From: Bradyrhizobium sp. Tv2a-2
GTDB taxonomy: Bacteria; Pseudomonadota; Alphaproteobacteria; Rhizobiales; Xanthobacteraceae
DNA: 64,000 nucleotides
Assembly (NCBI RefSeq): GCF_000472425.1
Contig: NZ_AXAI01000009.1
Span: 182 to 64,181, forward strand
Direction: 5' to 3'
The translations under genes were made by a program, and so were the position numbers. Of the stretch, positions 27,417 to 35,957 are shown piece by piece. Each line of letters opens with the position of its first letter. Position 1 is the first letter of the stretch. The notes under the pieces are model-generated. The model saw only the letters and a list, made by a program, of their open reading frames with translations. It was not told the origin of the DNA and did not search any database.

Positions 27417-27595
27417 CTTTTGCAACACGGCGCCTGTTTTCCTCCGCCGAACCTATTGTCGCGGGGGCGGCGAGGCGCTTGAATGCCAAGAAAAGTCGCT
27501 TAGCTTGATTCCTGTTGTTGCGCTGCGGAACGATTTCGTGGCGACCGCGTCCTGAGTACTGGCCTGCCTGCGACGACCTCAGAGAGGAAACCGGG

Positions 27596-28366
27596 ATGTC
27601 CGCCACCGCGCAAGCACTGCGTCCGCCGTCGAAGACCCTCATGTTTCTGGAGGGGCGGGCGATCCATGAGTTCGGCGCCTTCCTCGGCGCGCTGCCGCTT
27701 CTGAGCCTCGCGCCGCGCGGCGATGGCCATCCCGTGCTGGTGCTGCCCGGCCTTGTTGCGTCTGACATGTCGACCCGGCCATTGCGCGCCTTTCTGAACA
27801 ACCGCGGCTATGCAGCACATGGCTGGCGGCAGGGCCGCAATTTCGGCCTGCGCGACGGTGTGCGCGAGGCCATGGTCGATCTGGTGCGGGAGCTCAACGA
27901 CGCGCACGGACGCAAGGTCAGCCTGGTCGGCTGGAGCCTCGGCGGCCTCTATGCGCGGCAGCTCGCCAAGATGATGCCCGAGCGTGTGCGCAGCGTTATC
28001 ACGCTCGGCAGCCCGTTCGCCAGCCCGCCGAAGGCGACCAACGCCTGGCGCGTCTACGAGTTCGCCAGCGGCCGCCGCGCCGACGACGTCGATCCGCAAT
28101 TCGGAGGCTCGCTGGCCGATCCGCCGCCGGTGCCGACCACCGCGATCTTCAGCCGTACCGACGGTATCTGCGCCTGGCAGGGCTGCAAGGAGAAGGCCTC
28201 CGCTCAAAGCGAGAGCATCGAGGTCGAGAGCAGCCATTGCGGTATGGGCCATCATCCCGCGGTGGTCTACGCCGTCGCCGACCGGCTGGCGCAGCCGGAT
28301 GGCGAGTGGGAGCCGTTCGACCGCAGCGGCTGGCGCGCGCTGGTCTATCCCGATCCCAACCGCTAG
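27596..28366 (+). CDS. Alpha/beta hydrolase, lipase-like (PGAP1/LipA-type fold)
   Basis: A 256-residue soluble hydrolase. HPVLVLPGLVASDMSTRPL is the oxyanion region and GWSLGGLYAR the nucleophile elbow; TLGSPFASPP follows as in lipases that act on bulky lipids. The likely acid is Asp in SRTDGICAW, and the His lies in SSHCGMGHHP. The start at 27596 is preceded by GAGAGGA. Only 41 bases separate it from paaX, so it may be co-transcribed, although no functional link is evident. Confidence 0.82.
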   Translation: MSATAQALRPPSKTLMFLEGRAIHEFGAFLGALPLLSLAPRGDGHPVLVLPGLVASDMSTRPLRAFLNNRGYAAHGWRQGRNFGLRDGVREAMVDLVRELNDAHGRKVSLVGWSLGGLYARQLAKMMPERVRSVITLGSPFASPPKATNAWRVYEFASGRRADDVDPQFGGSLADPPPVPTTAIFSRTDGICAWQGCKEKASAQSESIEVESSHCGMGHHPAVVYAVADRLAQPDGEWEPFDRSGWRALVYPDPNR

Positions 28367-28407
28367 GGCGCGTCGCGCTACATTGTCGCAGAGCCGAAAA
28401 TCGCGGT

Positions 28408-29292
28408 ATGCGTGAGCGCATGCCGCAGCCCGCAGCGCTCAGTCGCATCATCAATCAGCTCAAGCGCGAGCCCTCGCGCACCGGCTCCATCGTCATCACC
28501 GTGTTTGGCGATGCCATCGTGCCGCGCGGCGGCTCGGTATGGCTCGGCACGCTGCTCGCGTTCTTCGAAGCCCTCGACATCGACAGTGGCGTTGTGCGCA
28601 CCGCGATGTCGCGGCTCGCCGCCGACGGCTGGCTGACGCGCGAAAAAGTCGGTCGCAACAGCTTTTACCGGTTGGCAGAGAAGGGGCGCGAGACCTTCGA
28701 GGCGGCGACAAAGCACATCTACGATCCGCCGCCCTCGGACTGGAGCGGGCGGTTCGAGCTGCTTTTGATCGGTAATGGCGAAGACCGCGATGCGTCGCGC
28801 GAGGCGTTGAAGAACGCCGGCTTCGGCAGCCCACTGCCGGGCGTGTGGGTCGCGCCGTCAGGCGTGCCCATTCCGCAGGAAGCGTCGCGCGCGATCCGCC
28901 TTGAGGTCTCGGCCGAAGACGACAGCGGACGGCGGCTGTTGCGCGAGAGCTGGCCGCTCGATCGCACCGCGGACGCCTATCTGAAGTTCATGAAGATGTT
29001 TTCGCCCTTGCGCGACTGGATCGGGCGCCGCGAACAGCTGGCCGACATCGACGCCTTCATCGCGCGGATTCTCTTGATCCATTACTATCGCCGCGTGGTG
29101 CTGCGCGATCCGCTATTGCCGACGGAACTTCTGCCGCCGGACTGGCCCGGCCGGGCCGCGCGAGAGCTTTGCGGCGACATCTATCGGGCCCTGCTTTCTT
29201 CATCCGAACAATGGCTTGACCAATACGGAACGAACGAGGCGGGCGCTCTGCCGCAGGCCCGGGCGGTGCTAGCGCACCGGTTCGAAGACTGA
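28408..29292 (+). CDS. paaX: PaaX-type transcriptional repressor of phenylacetate catabolism
   Basis: A 294-residue regulator. The N-terminal winged helix includes GDAIVPRGGSVWLGTLLAFF and VRTAMSRLAADGWLTREKVG; the middle and C-terminal PaaX domain includes SDWSGRFELLLIG and ILLIHYYRRVVLRDPLLP. PaaX represses paa genes and is released by phenylacetyl-CoA, the product of PaaK encoded downstream. It sits directly before the paa promoter in the same direction. ATG at 28408 used; an ATG 12 bases later is also possible. Confidence 0.92.
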   Translation: MRERMPQPAALSRIINQLKREPSRTGSIVITVFGDAIVPRGGSVWLGTLLAFFEALDIDSGVVRTAMSRLAADGWLTREKVGRNSFYRLAEKGRETFEAATKHIYDPPPSDWSGRFELLLIGNGEDRDASREALKNAGFGSPLPGVWVAPSGVPIPQEASRAIRLEVSAEDDSGRRLLRESWPLDRTADAYLKFMKMFSPLRDWIGRREQLADIDAFIARILLIHYYRRVVLRDPLLPTELLPPDWPGRAARELCGDIYRALLSSSEQWLDQYGTNEAGALPQARAVLAHRFED

Positions 29293-29314
29293 TGTTTTAT
29301 GTTACAAAAATCTA

Positions 29315-29343
29315 TTGCTTGTCTTAAATTATGATATATAATT
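29315..29343 (+). promoter_or_regulatory. Sigma70-type promoter with palindrome upstream of paaA
   Basis: TTGCTT (29315-29320) and TATAAT (29337-29342) are separated by 16 bases in an AT-rich stretch unusual for this window. A perfect inverted repeat AATTAT-GATAT-ATAATT covers 29327-29343 and so overlaps the -10 box. A repressor such as PaaX bound here would block polymerase. The start of transcription should fall near 29349-29350, about 20 bases before the paaA ATG with its GGGAGGG site. Confidence 0.65.
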
Positions 29344-29370
29344 CCTCTCAACAAATCAGGGAGGGCGGCC

Positions 29371-30363
29371 ATGTACACCCAGGCGCTCAATACATCGGAT
29401 ACGGACGACCGCAGCCTCGAGGATGCCGCGCTGGCCGCAAGCTTCCAGGCGCGCATCGATGCCGAGGAGCGCATCGAGCCCAATGACTGGATGCCGGCCG
29501 CCTACCGCAAGACCCTGACGCGGCAGATATCCCAGCACGCGCATTCCGAGATCGTCGGCATGCTGCCCGAAGGCAATTGGATCACCCGCGCGCCGACGCT
29601 GCGCCGCAAGGCCGCGCTGCTTGCAAAGGTCCAGGACGAATGTGGCCACGGTCTCTACCTTTATGCGGCCGCCGAAACGCTCGGCTCCTCGCGCGAGGAA
29701 CTGGTCGACGCGATGCTTGCCGGCAAAGCCAAATATTCCTCGATCTTCAACTATCCGACGCTGACCTGGGCGGATATCGGCACGATCGGCTGGCTGGTCG
29801 ATGGTGCCGCCATCATGAACCAGATCCCGCTGTGCCGCTGCTCTTATGGCCCCTACGCGCGCGCGATGATCCGCGTCTGCAAGGAAGAGTCGTTCCACCA
29901 GCGCCAGGGCTACGAGATTATGCTGGTGCTATCGCGCGGCTCGGATGAGCAGAAGGCGATGGCGCAGGATGCGTTGAACCGGTGGTGGTGGCCGGTCCTG
30001 ATGATGTTCGGCCCGCCCGACCAGGCGAGCCAGCACAGCGACACCTCCACCAAATGGAAGATCAAGCGCTTCTCCAATGACGAGCTGCGCCAGAAATTTA
30101 TCGACGCCACCGTGCCGCAGGCGCAGTTCCTGGGGCTCACCATTCCCGATCCCGGCATGACCCAGGATGCGGAGGGACACTGGCGTTACAGCGAGATCGA
30201 CTGGACCGAGTTCAAGCAGGTGCTGGCCGGCAACGGCCCCTGCAACCGCGACCGGGTTGCCGCGCGGCGCAGGGCGCATGATGAGGGCGCCTGGGTGCGC
30301 GAGGCGGCGGCAGTTCACGCTGAGAAGCGCAAATATCGCCACGCCGCACAGGCGGCGGAGTAG
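29371..30363 (+). CDS. paaA: Ring 1,2-phenylacetyl-CoA epoxidase, catalytic subunit PaaA
   Basis: The 330-residue diiron oxygenase subunit that inserts oxygen into the phenylacetyl-CoA ring. Diiron-ligand motifs are visible as QDECGHGLYLY (E-x-x-H) near residue 90 and KEESFHQRQGYE (E-x-x-H) near residue 172. The family block RAPTLRRKAALLAKVQDE is present in full, and the length is normal. First gene of paaABCDE; acts in the cytoplasm with PaaC, PaaB and the reductase PaaE. Confidence 0.96.
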   Translation: MYTQALNTSDTDDRSLEDAALAASFQARIDAEERIEPNDWMPAAYRKTLTRQISQHAHSEIVGMLPEGNWITRAPTLRRKAALLAKVQDECGHGLYLYAAAETLGSSREELVDAMLAGKAKYSSIFNYPTLTWADIGTIGWLVDGAAIMNQIPLCRCSYGPYARAMIRVCKEESFHQRQGYEIMLVLSRGSDEQKAMAQDALNRWWWPVLMMFGPPDQASQHSDTSTKWKIKRFSNDELRQKFIDATVPQAQFLGLTIPDPGMTQDAEGHWRYSEIDWTEFKQVLAGNGPCNRDRVAARRRAHDEGAWVREAAAVHAEKRKYRHAAQAAE

Positions 30364-30374
30364 AGGAGATCATC

Positions 30375-30662
30375 ATGGCCACGCCGAATACGCCGCTGTG
30401 GGAAGTCTTCATCAGGAGCCGTAACGGACTTGCCCACAAGCACGTCGGCTCGCTGCATGCGAACGACGCCACCATGGCATTGCAGGCTGCGCGCGACATC
30501 TACACCCGACGCGGCGAGGGCCTCTCGATCTGGGTGGTGCCGTCGAACGCCATCACCGCCTCGGATCCGACCGAGAAGGGCATGATGTTCGAGCCGGCCG
30601 AATCCAAGATCTACCGGCACCCGACCTTCTATGAGGTGCCTGAAGAAGTCGGGCATATGTAA
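30375..30662 (+). CDS. paaB: Phenylacetyl-CoA epoxidase subunit PaaB
   Basis: A 95-residue protein with the family features PLWEVFIRSRNGLAHKHVGS and GLSIWVVPSNAITASDP. PaaB is a small structural subunit that bridges the PaaAC core and PaaE. It lies 11 bases after paaA, and its stop codon shares a base with the paaC start. Confidence 0.96.
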   Translation: MATPNTPLWEVFIRSRNGLAHKHVGSLHANDATMALQAARDIYTRRGEGLSIWVVPSNAITASDPTEKGMMFEPAESKIYRHPTFYEVPEEVGHM

Positions 30663-31438
30663 TGACCGTCTCCAACATCCAAGTCTCCGAAACGCCCCTC
30701 TTGCTCTACACGCTGCGCCGCGCCGATGATGCGCTGGTGCTGGGACATCGGCTGTCGGAATGGTGCGGGCACGGGCCGATGCTGGAAGAGGACATGGCGC
30801 TCGCCAATATGGGTCTTGATCTCCTCGGACAAGCCCGTGAGCTCTATTCGTACGCTGCCAAAGTCGAGGGCCGCGACAATGACGAAGACAAGTTCGCTTA
30901 CCTCCGCGACGTCAGGCAATATCGCAATCTGCTGCTTCTGGAGCAGCCGAACGGCGATTTCGCCCGCACCATGGTGCGACAGTTCTTCTATTCCGCCTTT
31001 GCCGATCTCTATTGGCGGGCGATGACAAGATCGCGCGACGAGATACTGGCGGCGGTCGCGGCCAAATCCGAGAAGGAAAGCGCCTATCATCTGCGTCACT
31101 CATCGGAATGGATCATCCGCCTCGGCGACGGCACGGAAGAAAGCCATCAGCGGACCCAGGCCGCGATCGACCATCTCTGGGCTTTCACCGGCGAGATGTT
31201 CGCCGTCGACGAGGCCGAGCGCGGCCTGATCGACAAGGGCATCGCCATCGATACCGCAGCCTTGCGGCCGTTCTGGCTAAAGACGGTTTCGGGCGTCATT
31301 GCCGAGGCGACGCTGACTTTGCCTTCCAACGACTGGATGCAGCGGGGCGGCCGCTTCGGCCGGCACAGCGAGCATCTCGGCCATTTGCTCAGCGAGCTGC
31401 AATACATGCAGCGCACCTTCCCGGGGCTCACATGGTAG
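30662..31438 (+). CDS. paaC: Phenylacetyl-CoA epoxidase subunit PaaC
   Basis: A 258-residue ferritin-like helical protein paired with PaaA. It has DDALVLGHRLSEWCGHGP, LANMGLDLLGQARELYSYA and HLRHSSEWIIRLGDGTEES. It keeps the four-helix fold but, as in the family, is structural and not the catalytic site. The start overlaps the paaB stop (TAATG). Confidence 0.96.
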   Translation: MTVSNIQVSETPLLLYTLRRADDALVLGHRLSEWCGHGPMLEEDMALANMGLDLLGQARELYSYAAKVEGRDNDEDKFAYLRDVRQYRNLLLLEQPNGDFARTMVRQFFYSAFADLYWRAMTRSRDEILAAVAAKSEKESAYHLRHSSEWIIRLGDGTEESHQRTQAAIDHLWAFTGEMFAVDEAERGLIDKGIAIDTAALRPFWLKTVSGVIAEATLTLPSNDWMQRGGRFGRHSEHLGHLLSELQYMQRTFPGLTW

Positions 31439-31932
31439 CGCTGCAGGACAAATCCGATTTGCGCCAGCGAGCCTGGAACGCCGCAGCAAGCGTCGTCGAT
31501 CCGGAAATCCCGGTTCTCACCATCGCCGATCTCGGCGTGCTGCGTGAGGTCGCAGTCAATGACGGTCATGTCGAGGTCGCGATTACCCCGACCTATTCCG
31601 GCTGCCCCGCGATGAACATGATTGCGCTGGAGATCGAGCTTGCGCTCGAGCGCGAAGGCTTTCGCAAGCCGAAGGTCCGCACCGTGCTGTCGCCGGCCTG
31701 GACCACCGACTGGATGAGCGAGGAGGGCCGGCAGAAGCTCAAAGCCTACGGCGTCGCGCCGCCGGAGCCGGCAAGCTCGCGCCGCGCGTTGTTCGGCGTG
31801 CAGCAGATCAAGTGCCCGCAATGCGGTTCCGAGAACACCGAGCTGCTGTCCGAATTCGGCTCGACCTCCTGCAAGGCGCTCTGGCGTTGCAGGAGCTGCC
31901 GTGAACCCTTCGATTACTTCAAGTGTCATTGA
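31432..31932 (+). CDS. paaD: PaaD, Fe-S assembly-related protein of the phenylacetyl-CoA epoxidase system
   Basis: A 166-residue protein with an N-terminal MIP18/DUF59 fold (VDPEIPVLTIADLGVLREV, TPTYSGCPAMNMI) and a C-terminal zinc-ribbon-like Cys set (KCPQCGS ... WRCRSC). Needed for maturation of the epoxidase, probably by metal or Fe-S delivery. Start at 31432 (MVALQDK), overlapping the paaC end by 7 bases; longer frames upstream are antisense-type noise. Confidence 0.95.
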   Translation: MVALQDKSDLRQRAWNAAASVVDPEIPVLTIADLGVLREVAVNDGHVEVAITPTYSGCPAMNMIALEIELALEREGFRKPKVRTVLSPAWTTDWMSEEGRQKLKAYGVAPPEPASSRRALFGVQQIKCPQCGSENTELLSEFGSTSCKALWRCRSCREPFDYFKCH

Positions 31933-31934
31933 TC

Positions 31935-33017
31935 ATGTCGGCCATCCATCCCCGTTTTCATCGCCTTGCCATCAACGATCTCCGCCGCGAGACGCCGGAC
32001 GCGGTGTCGCTGACCTTCGCGATCCCGCAGGCACTCGCTAGCGATTACAGCTTCACGCCCGGCCAGTACCTGACGCTGCGCACCACCATGGACGGCGAGG
32101 AAGTCCGCCGGTCCTATTCCATCTGCTCCGGTCCCGATGACGGCGAGCTGCGCATCGCGGTGAAAAAGGTCGATGGCGGCTCGTTCTCGAGCTGGGCGAC
32201 CGAGGAGCTAAAGAGCGGCGACGAGCTCGACGTGATGACGCCGACCGGCCGTTTCGGCGTGGTGCCGGCATCCGAGGACGCGCGCACCTATGTCGGTTTT
32301 GCCGCGGGCTCCGGCATCACCCCGATCCTCTCGATCATCAAGGGGGTGCTGGCGCGCGAGCCCAAGAGCCGCTTCTTTCTGTTCTACGGCAACCGCGTCA
32401 CCTCGAGCATGCTGTTTCTCGAGAATTTGGAAGAGTTGAAGGATTGTTTCATCGACCGCTTCTCGGTGTTCCATGTCATCTCCGGCGAGGAGCAGGACAT
32501 CCCGATCCTGCACGGCCGGCTCGACGGTGAGAAGGTGCGCGTGCTGCTGCGCGCGATGGTGCCGGCGGAAAGCATCGATCACGTCTTCGTCTGTGGCCCG
32601 GCCGGCATGAGCGAGGACATCGAGGCCACCTGTCGCGCCATCGGCATTGCGCCCGAACGCATCCACGTCGAACGCTTTGTCTCCGAGTTCGGCGGTAAGC
32701 CGCGGCCCAAGACGGTCATTCCGGCCTCGGCCCCGCCCAAGGCGTTCGCTTCTCTCATTATCGACGGCAAGCGTCGCGACGTGCCTGTCGCCGAGGGCGA
32801 GGCAATTCTCGATGCAGCCTTGCGCGCCGGTATCGATCTGCCCTTTGCCTGCAAGGGAGGCATGTGTTCGACATGCCGCGCCAAGCTGGTCGAGGGCAAG
32901 GCCGAGATGGAGCTCAACTATTCGCTGGAACCTTGGGAGCTCGAGGCCGGTTTCGTCCTGACCTGCCAGGCCAAGCCGGTTTCCGAACGCGTCGTGGTCG
33001 ACTATGACCATGTCTGA
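31935..33017 (+). CDS. paaE: Phenylacetyl-CoA epoxidase reductase PaaE
   Basis: A 360-residue NAD(P)H:ferredoxin-type reductase that feeds electrons to PaaA. FAD-binding RRSYSICSGPDDGEL near residue 56, NAD(P)-binding GFAAGSGITPILSIIKG near residue 117, and a C-terminal plant-type [2Fe-2S] domain with CKGGMCSTC and a fourth Cys in LTCQAK. The ATG at 31935 gives the normal N-terminus; a GTG 12 bases earlier overlaps paaD. Confidence 0.96.
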   Translation: MSAIHPRFHRLAINDLRRETPDAVSLTFAIPQALASDYSFTPGQYLTLRTTMDGEEVRRSYSICSGPDDGELRIAVKKVDGGSFSSWATEELKSGDELDVMTPTGRFGVVPASEDARTYVGFAAGSGITPILSIIKGVLAREPKSRFFLFYGNRVTSSMLFLENLEELKDCFIDRFSVFHVISGEEQDIPILHGRLDGEKVRVLLRAMVPAESIDHVFVCGPAGMSEDIEATCRAIGIAPERIHVERFVSEFGGKPRPKTVIPASAPPKAFASLIIDGKRRDVPVAEGEAILDAALRAGIDLPFACKGGMCSTCRAKLVEGKAEMELNYSLEPWELEAGFVLTCQAKPVSERVVVDYDHV

Positions 33018-33109
33018 AATCCCAGGGCCGCGTTGACACGCCTGTCACGCCACCGCAGCATGCCATCGAGGCTTGGTCAACAAGCCCGTCATCCCAGGAG
33101 TTTCGCGTA

Positions 33110-33568
33110 GTGAACGTCAAGGCCACGCTTTCACCCGACGATCTCGCGCGTGCATGCGCGGATGCGATGTGGAAGGACGACGATGCGAGCTCCGGGCTCG
33201 GCATGGAGATCCTCAACGTCAAGGCCGGCGAAGCGACGCTCGCCATGACCATCCAGCCGCATATGGTGAACGGGCAGCGCATCGCCCATGGCGGCTTCAT
33301 CTTCACGCTGGCCGATTCCGCTTTCGCGTTTGCCTGCAACACCCACAACCAGCGCGCGGTTGCCGCGCATTGCCAGATCAGCTTCATCCGCCCGGGCAAG
33401 CTCGGCGACCGCCTGGTGGCGGTCGCGCGTGAGACCTCGCGCAGCGGGCGCTCCGGAATTTACGACGTCCGCGTCAGCGCCGATGATCAGGTTATCGCCG
33501 AGTTTCGCGGTCACTCCCGCACCATCGCCGGCACCTGGCTGCCGGAACACAACGCAAAACAAAAATGA
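33110..33568 (+). CDS. paaI: Hydroxyphenylacetyl-CoA thioesterase PaaI
   Basis: A 152-residue hotdog thioesterase that hydrolyses ring-hydroxylated phenylacetyl-CoA and so rescues CoA from dead-end products. The active-site block NGQRIAHGGFIFTLADSAFA contains the conserved Asn, His and Asp. GTG start, chosen because CAGGAG lies 9 bases upstream. It follows paaE after 92 bases with no recognisable feature. Confidence 0.93.
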   Translation: MNVKATLSPDDLARACADAMWKDDDASSGLGMEILNVKAGEATLAMTIQPHMVNGQRIAHGGFIFTLADSAFAFACNTHNQRAVAAHCQISFIRPGKLGDRLVAVARETSRSGRSGIYDVRVSADDQVIAEFRGHSRTIAGTWLPEHNAKQK

Positions 33569-33586
33569 ACATTCCGGGGAAACGCC

Positions 33587-34918
33587 ATGGCTTCGACAGG
33601 CCTGAAAACAAAAGCACGGGATTATAGTCCGGAGCTGGACGAAGCCGAACGCGCCTCGCGCGATGAGGTCATGGCGCTGCAGACCAAGCGCCTGAAATGG
33701 TCGCTGGCGCACGCCTATGACAACGTCGTGCATTACAGGAAGGCCTTCGACAAGGCCGGCGTGCATCCGTCGGATTTCACCGGGCTCGCCGACCTCGCGA
33801 AATTCCCGTTCACGGTGAAGACGGACTTGCGCGACAATTATCCCTTCAACATGTTCGCAGTGCCGCGCGAAAAGCTGGTGCGCGTGCATGCTTCCTCGGG
33901 CACGACGGGCAAGCCGATCGTGGTCGGCTATACCAAGGCCGACATCGCGACATGGTCAGGTGTAATGGCGCGCTCGATCCGCGCCGCCGGCGGCCGCACC
34001 GGCATGATCATCCATAATTCTTATGGCTACGGTCTGTTCACCGGCGGGCTCGGCGTACACTATGGCGCCGAAGAGCTCGGCTGCACCGTGGTGCCGATCT
34101 CCGGCGGCATGACCGAGCGGCAAGTGCAGCTGATCAACGATTTCCGTCCCGAGATCATCACGGTGACACCGAGCTATATGCTCGCGATCCTCGACGAGTT
34201 CAAACGCCAGGGCCTCGACCCGCGCAAGTCGTCGCTGAAAATAGGCATCTTTGGCGCGGAGCCCTGGACCAATGCGATGCGTGCCGAGATCGAGGATGCC
34301 TTCGACATGGACGCCACCGACATCTACGGCCTGTCGGAGGTGATCGGTCCGGGTGTCGCGCAGGAATGCATCGAGACCAAGGATGGCCTGCACATCTGGG
34401 AGGATCATTTCTATCCCGAGGTGATCGACCCCGAGACTGGCAAGGTTCTGCCCGACGGCGAGAAGGGCGAGTTGGTCTTCACTTCGCTGACAAAAGAGGC
34501 GTTCCCGGTGATCCGCTATCGCACCCGCGACCTGACGCGGCTATTGCCCGGCACGGCGCGACCGGGCATGCGGCGGATGGAGAAGGTGACCGGCCGTTCC
34601 GACGACATGATCATCCTGCGCGGGGTCAACCTGTTCCCGACCCAGATCGAGGAGGTGCTGCTCGCCACCGACTGGTGCGGCGGTCATTTTGTCATGGAGC
34701 TGACCCGTGACGGCCGCATGGACGAGTTGACCATCATCGCCGAGGCACGCCCCGAGAGCTGGGACAGCCGTGGCCTCGTCGACCACGCCGAGCGGATCAG
34801 CGTCCATATCAAGAACACCATCGGCGTCACCGCAAAGGTGAAGGCGGTGGCGCCCGATACGCTGGAACGCTCGCTGGGCAAGGCCAAGCGGGTTTACGAC
34901 AAGCGGCCGAAGGGGTAA
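33587..34918 (+). CDS. paaK: Phenylacetate-CoA ligase PaaK
   Basis: A 443-residue ANL-superfamily ligase that makes phenylacetyl-CoA from phenylacetate, CoA and ATP, the entry step and the source of the PaaX effector. P-loop-like HASSGTTGKPIVVGYT near residue 103, DIYGLSEVIGPG near 245, and the C-terminal hinge block KVTGRSDDMIILRGVNLFPTQ (spanning residues near 330-350). Length is typical (430-440). Starts 18 bases after paaI. Confidence 0.96.
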   Translation: MASTGLKTKARDYSPELDEAERASRDEVMALQTKRLKWSLAHAYDNVVHYRKAFDKAGVHPSDFTGLADLAKFPFTVKTDLRDNYPFNMFAVPREKLVRVHASSGTTGKPIVVGYTKADIATWSGVMARSIRAAGGRTGMIIHNSYGYGLFTGGLGVHYGAEELGCTVVPISGGMTERQVQLINDFRPEIITVTPSYMLAILDEFKRQGLDPRKSSLKIGIFGAEPWTNAMRAEIEDAFDMDATDIYGLSEVIGPGVAQECIETKDGLHIWEDHFYPEVIDPETGKVLPDGEKGELVFTSLTKEAFPVIRYRTRDLTRLLPGTARPGMRRMEKVTGRSDDMIILRGVNLFPTQIEEVLLATDWCGGHFVMELTRDGRMDELTIIAEARPESWDSRGLVDHAERISVHIKNTIGVTAKVKAVAPDTLERSLGKAKRVYDKRPKG

Positions 34919-34949
34919 CAGCAGCCGGAGTGAAATCCGGAACAGACTG

Positions 34950-35957
34950 ATGCCTGTTACCCCCCCGTCCGAAACCGTAGAGGCCCGCTGCGTGCGGCTA
35001 ACCGCGAAGGCGCCCGACGCCGCTTCGCTCGCGCCCGCGATCGAGCGGCATGCGCTTTCCCGCCGCGACAATGACGTGCTGATCGAAATCAGGGCCGCGG
35101 CGGTGAACCCCTCCGATGTGAAAGCAGCGACCGGGCTGATGGCCTATGCCGTTTTCCCGCGCACGCCGGGGCGCGATTATGCCGGCGTCGTGATCGGCGG
35201 CCCGGCTGGCACCGTGGGGCGCGAGGTGTTCGGCTCCTCCGGCGATCTTGGCATCCGGCGCGACGGCACGCATGCGAGCCATGTTGTGGTCGAGCGCGAG
35301 GCCGTCGTGGAGAAGCCGAACAGCGTGTCGTGGGAGGAGGCCGCAGGCATCGGCGTTCCCTTCGTGACCGCCATGGAAGGCTTTCGCCGGGCGGGCCTGC
35401 CCAAGGCCGACGAGACCGTGGTCATCATGGGCGTCAATGGCAAGGTAGGGCAGGCGGCAACGCAGATCGCGACCTGGCATGGCGCGCGCGTCATCGGCGT
35501 GGTGCGGAAGCATGAGCCCTATGAGGGGCACGCCAACGGGACGATCGAGGTCATCGATGCGTCTGTCACCGACGTCGCGGTGCGCGTGCGCGAGCTGACC
35601 GATGGCAAGGGCGCCAACATTGTATTCAACACAGTCGGCGATCCCTATTTCCAGGCGGCGCACAAGTCGCTATCGCTGCGCGGGCGGCAGATCCTGATCG
35701 CGGCGATCAATCCGCTGGTGCAGTTCAACATCCTGGAGTTCTATCGCGGCCAGCATGCCTATTTCGGCATCGATACGCTGGGGCTGTCGTCGATTGCGAC
35801 AGGCGATGTGCTGCGCGAGCTTGCGCCAGGCTTTACCAGCGGGCACCTGAAGCCGTTCCGGATCAATCCGGCCACGATTTTCCCGCTGGAGGATGCCAAG
35901 AGCGCTTACAGCGCCGTCGCCGGCTCCTCGCGCGACCGCGTGATCTTGCGGCCATGA
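34950..35957 (+). CDS. Zinc-independent MDR oxidoreductase (quinone-oxidoreductase-like)
   Basis: A 335-residue medium-chain reductase. N-terminal GroES-like fold (VLIEIRAAAVNPSDVKAATG) and Rossmann motif VIMGVNGKVGQAATQIA near residue 155. The catalytic and structural zinc ligands of alcohol dehydrogenases are absent, so it belongs with quinone oxidoreductases and enoyl reductases. It lies 31 bases after paaK and overlaps the transporter gene by 4 bases. It may reduce an aromatic-pathway product, but its link to paa is positional only. Confidence 0.85.
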   Translation: MPVTPPSETVEARCVRLTAKAPDAASLAPAIERHALSRRDNDVLIEIRAAAVNPSDVKAATGLMAYAVFPRTPGRDYAGVVIGGPAGTVGREVFGSSGDLGIRRDGTHASHVVVEREAVVEKPNSVSWEEAAGIGVPFVTAMEGFRRAGLPKADETVVIMGVNGKVGQAATQIATWHGARVIGVVRKHEPYEGHANGTIEVIDASVTDVAVRVRELTDGKGANIVFNTVGDPYFQAAHKSLSLRGRQILIAAINPLVQFNILEFYRGQHAYFGIDTLGLSSIATGDVLRELAPGFTSGHLKPFRINPATIFPLEDAKSAYSAVAGSSRDRVILRP

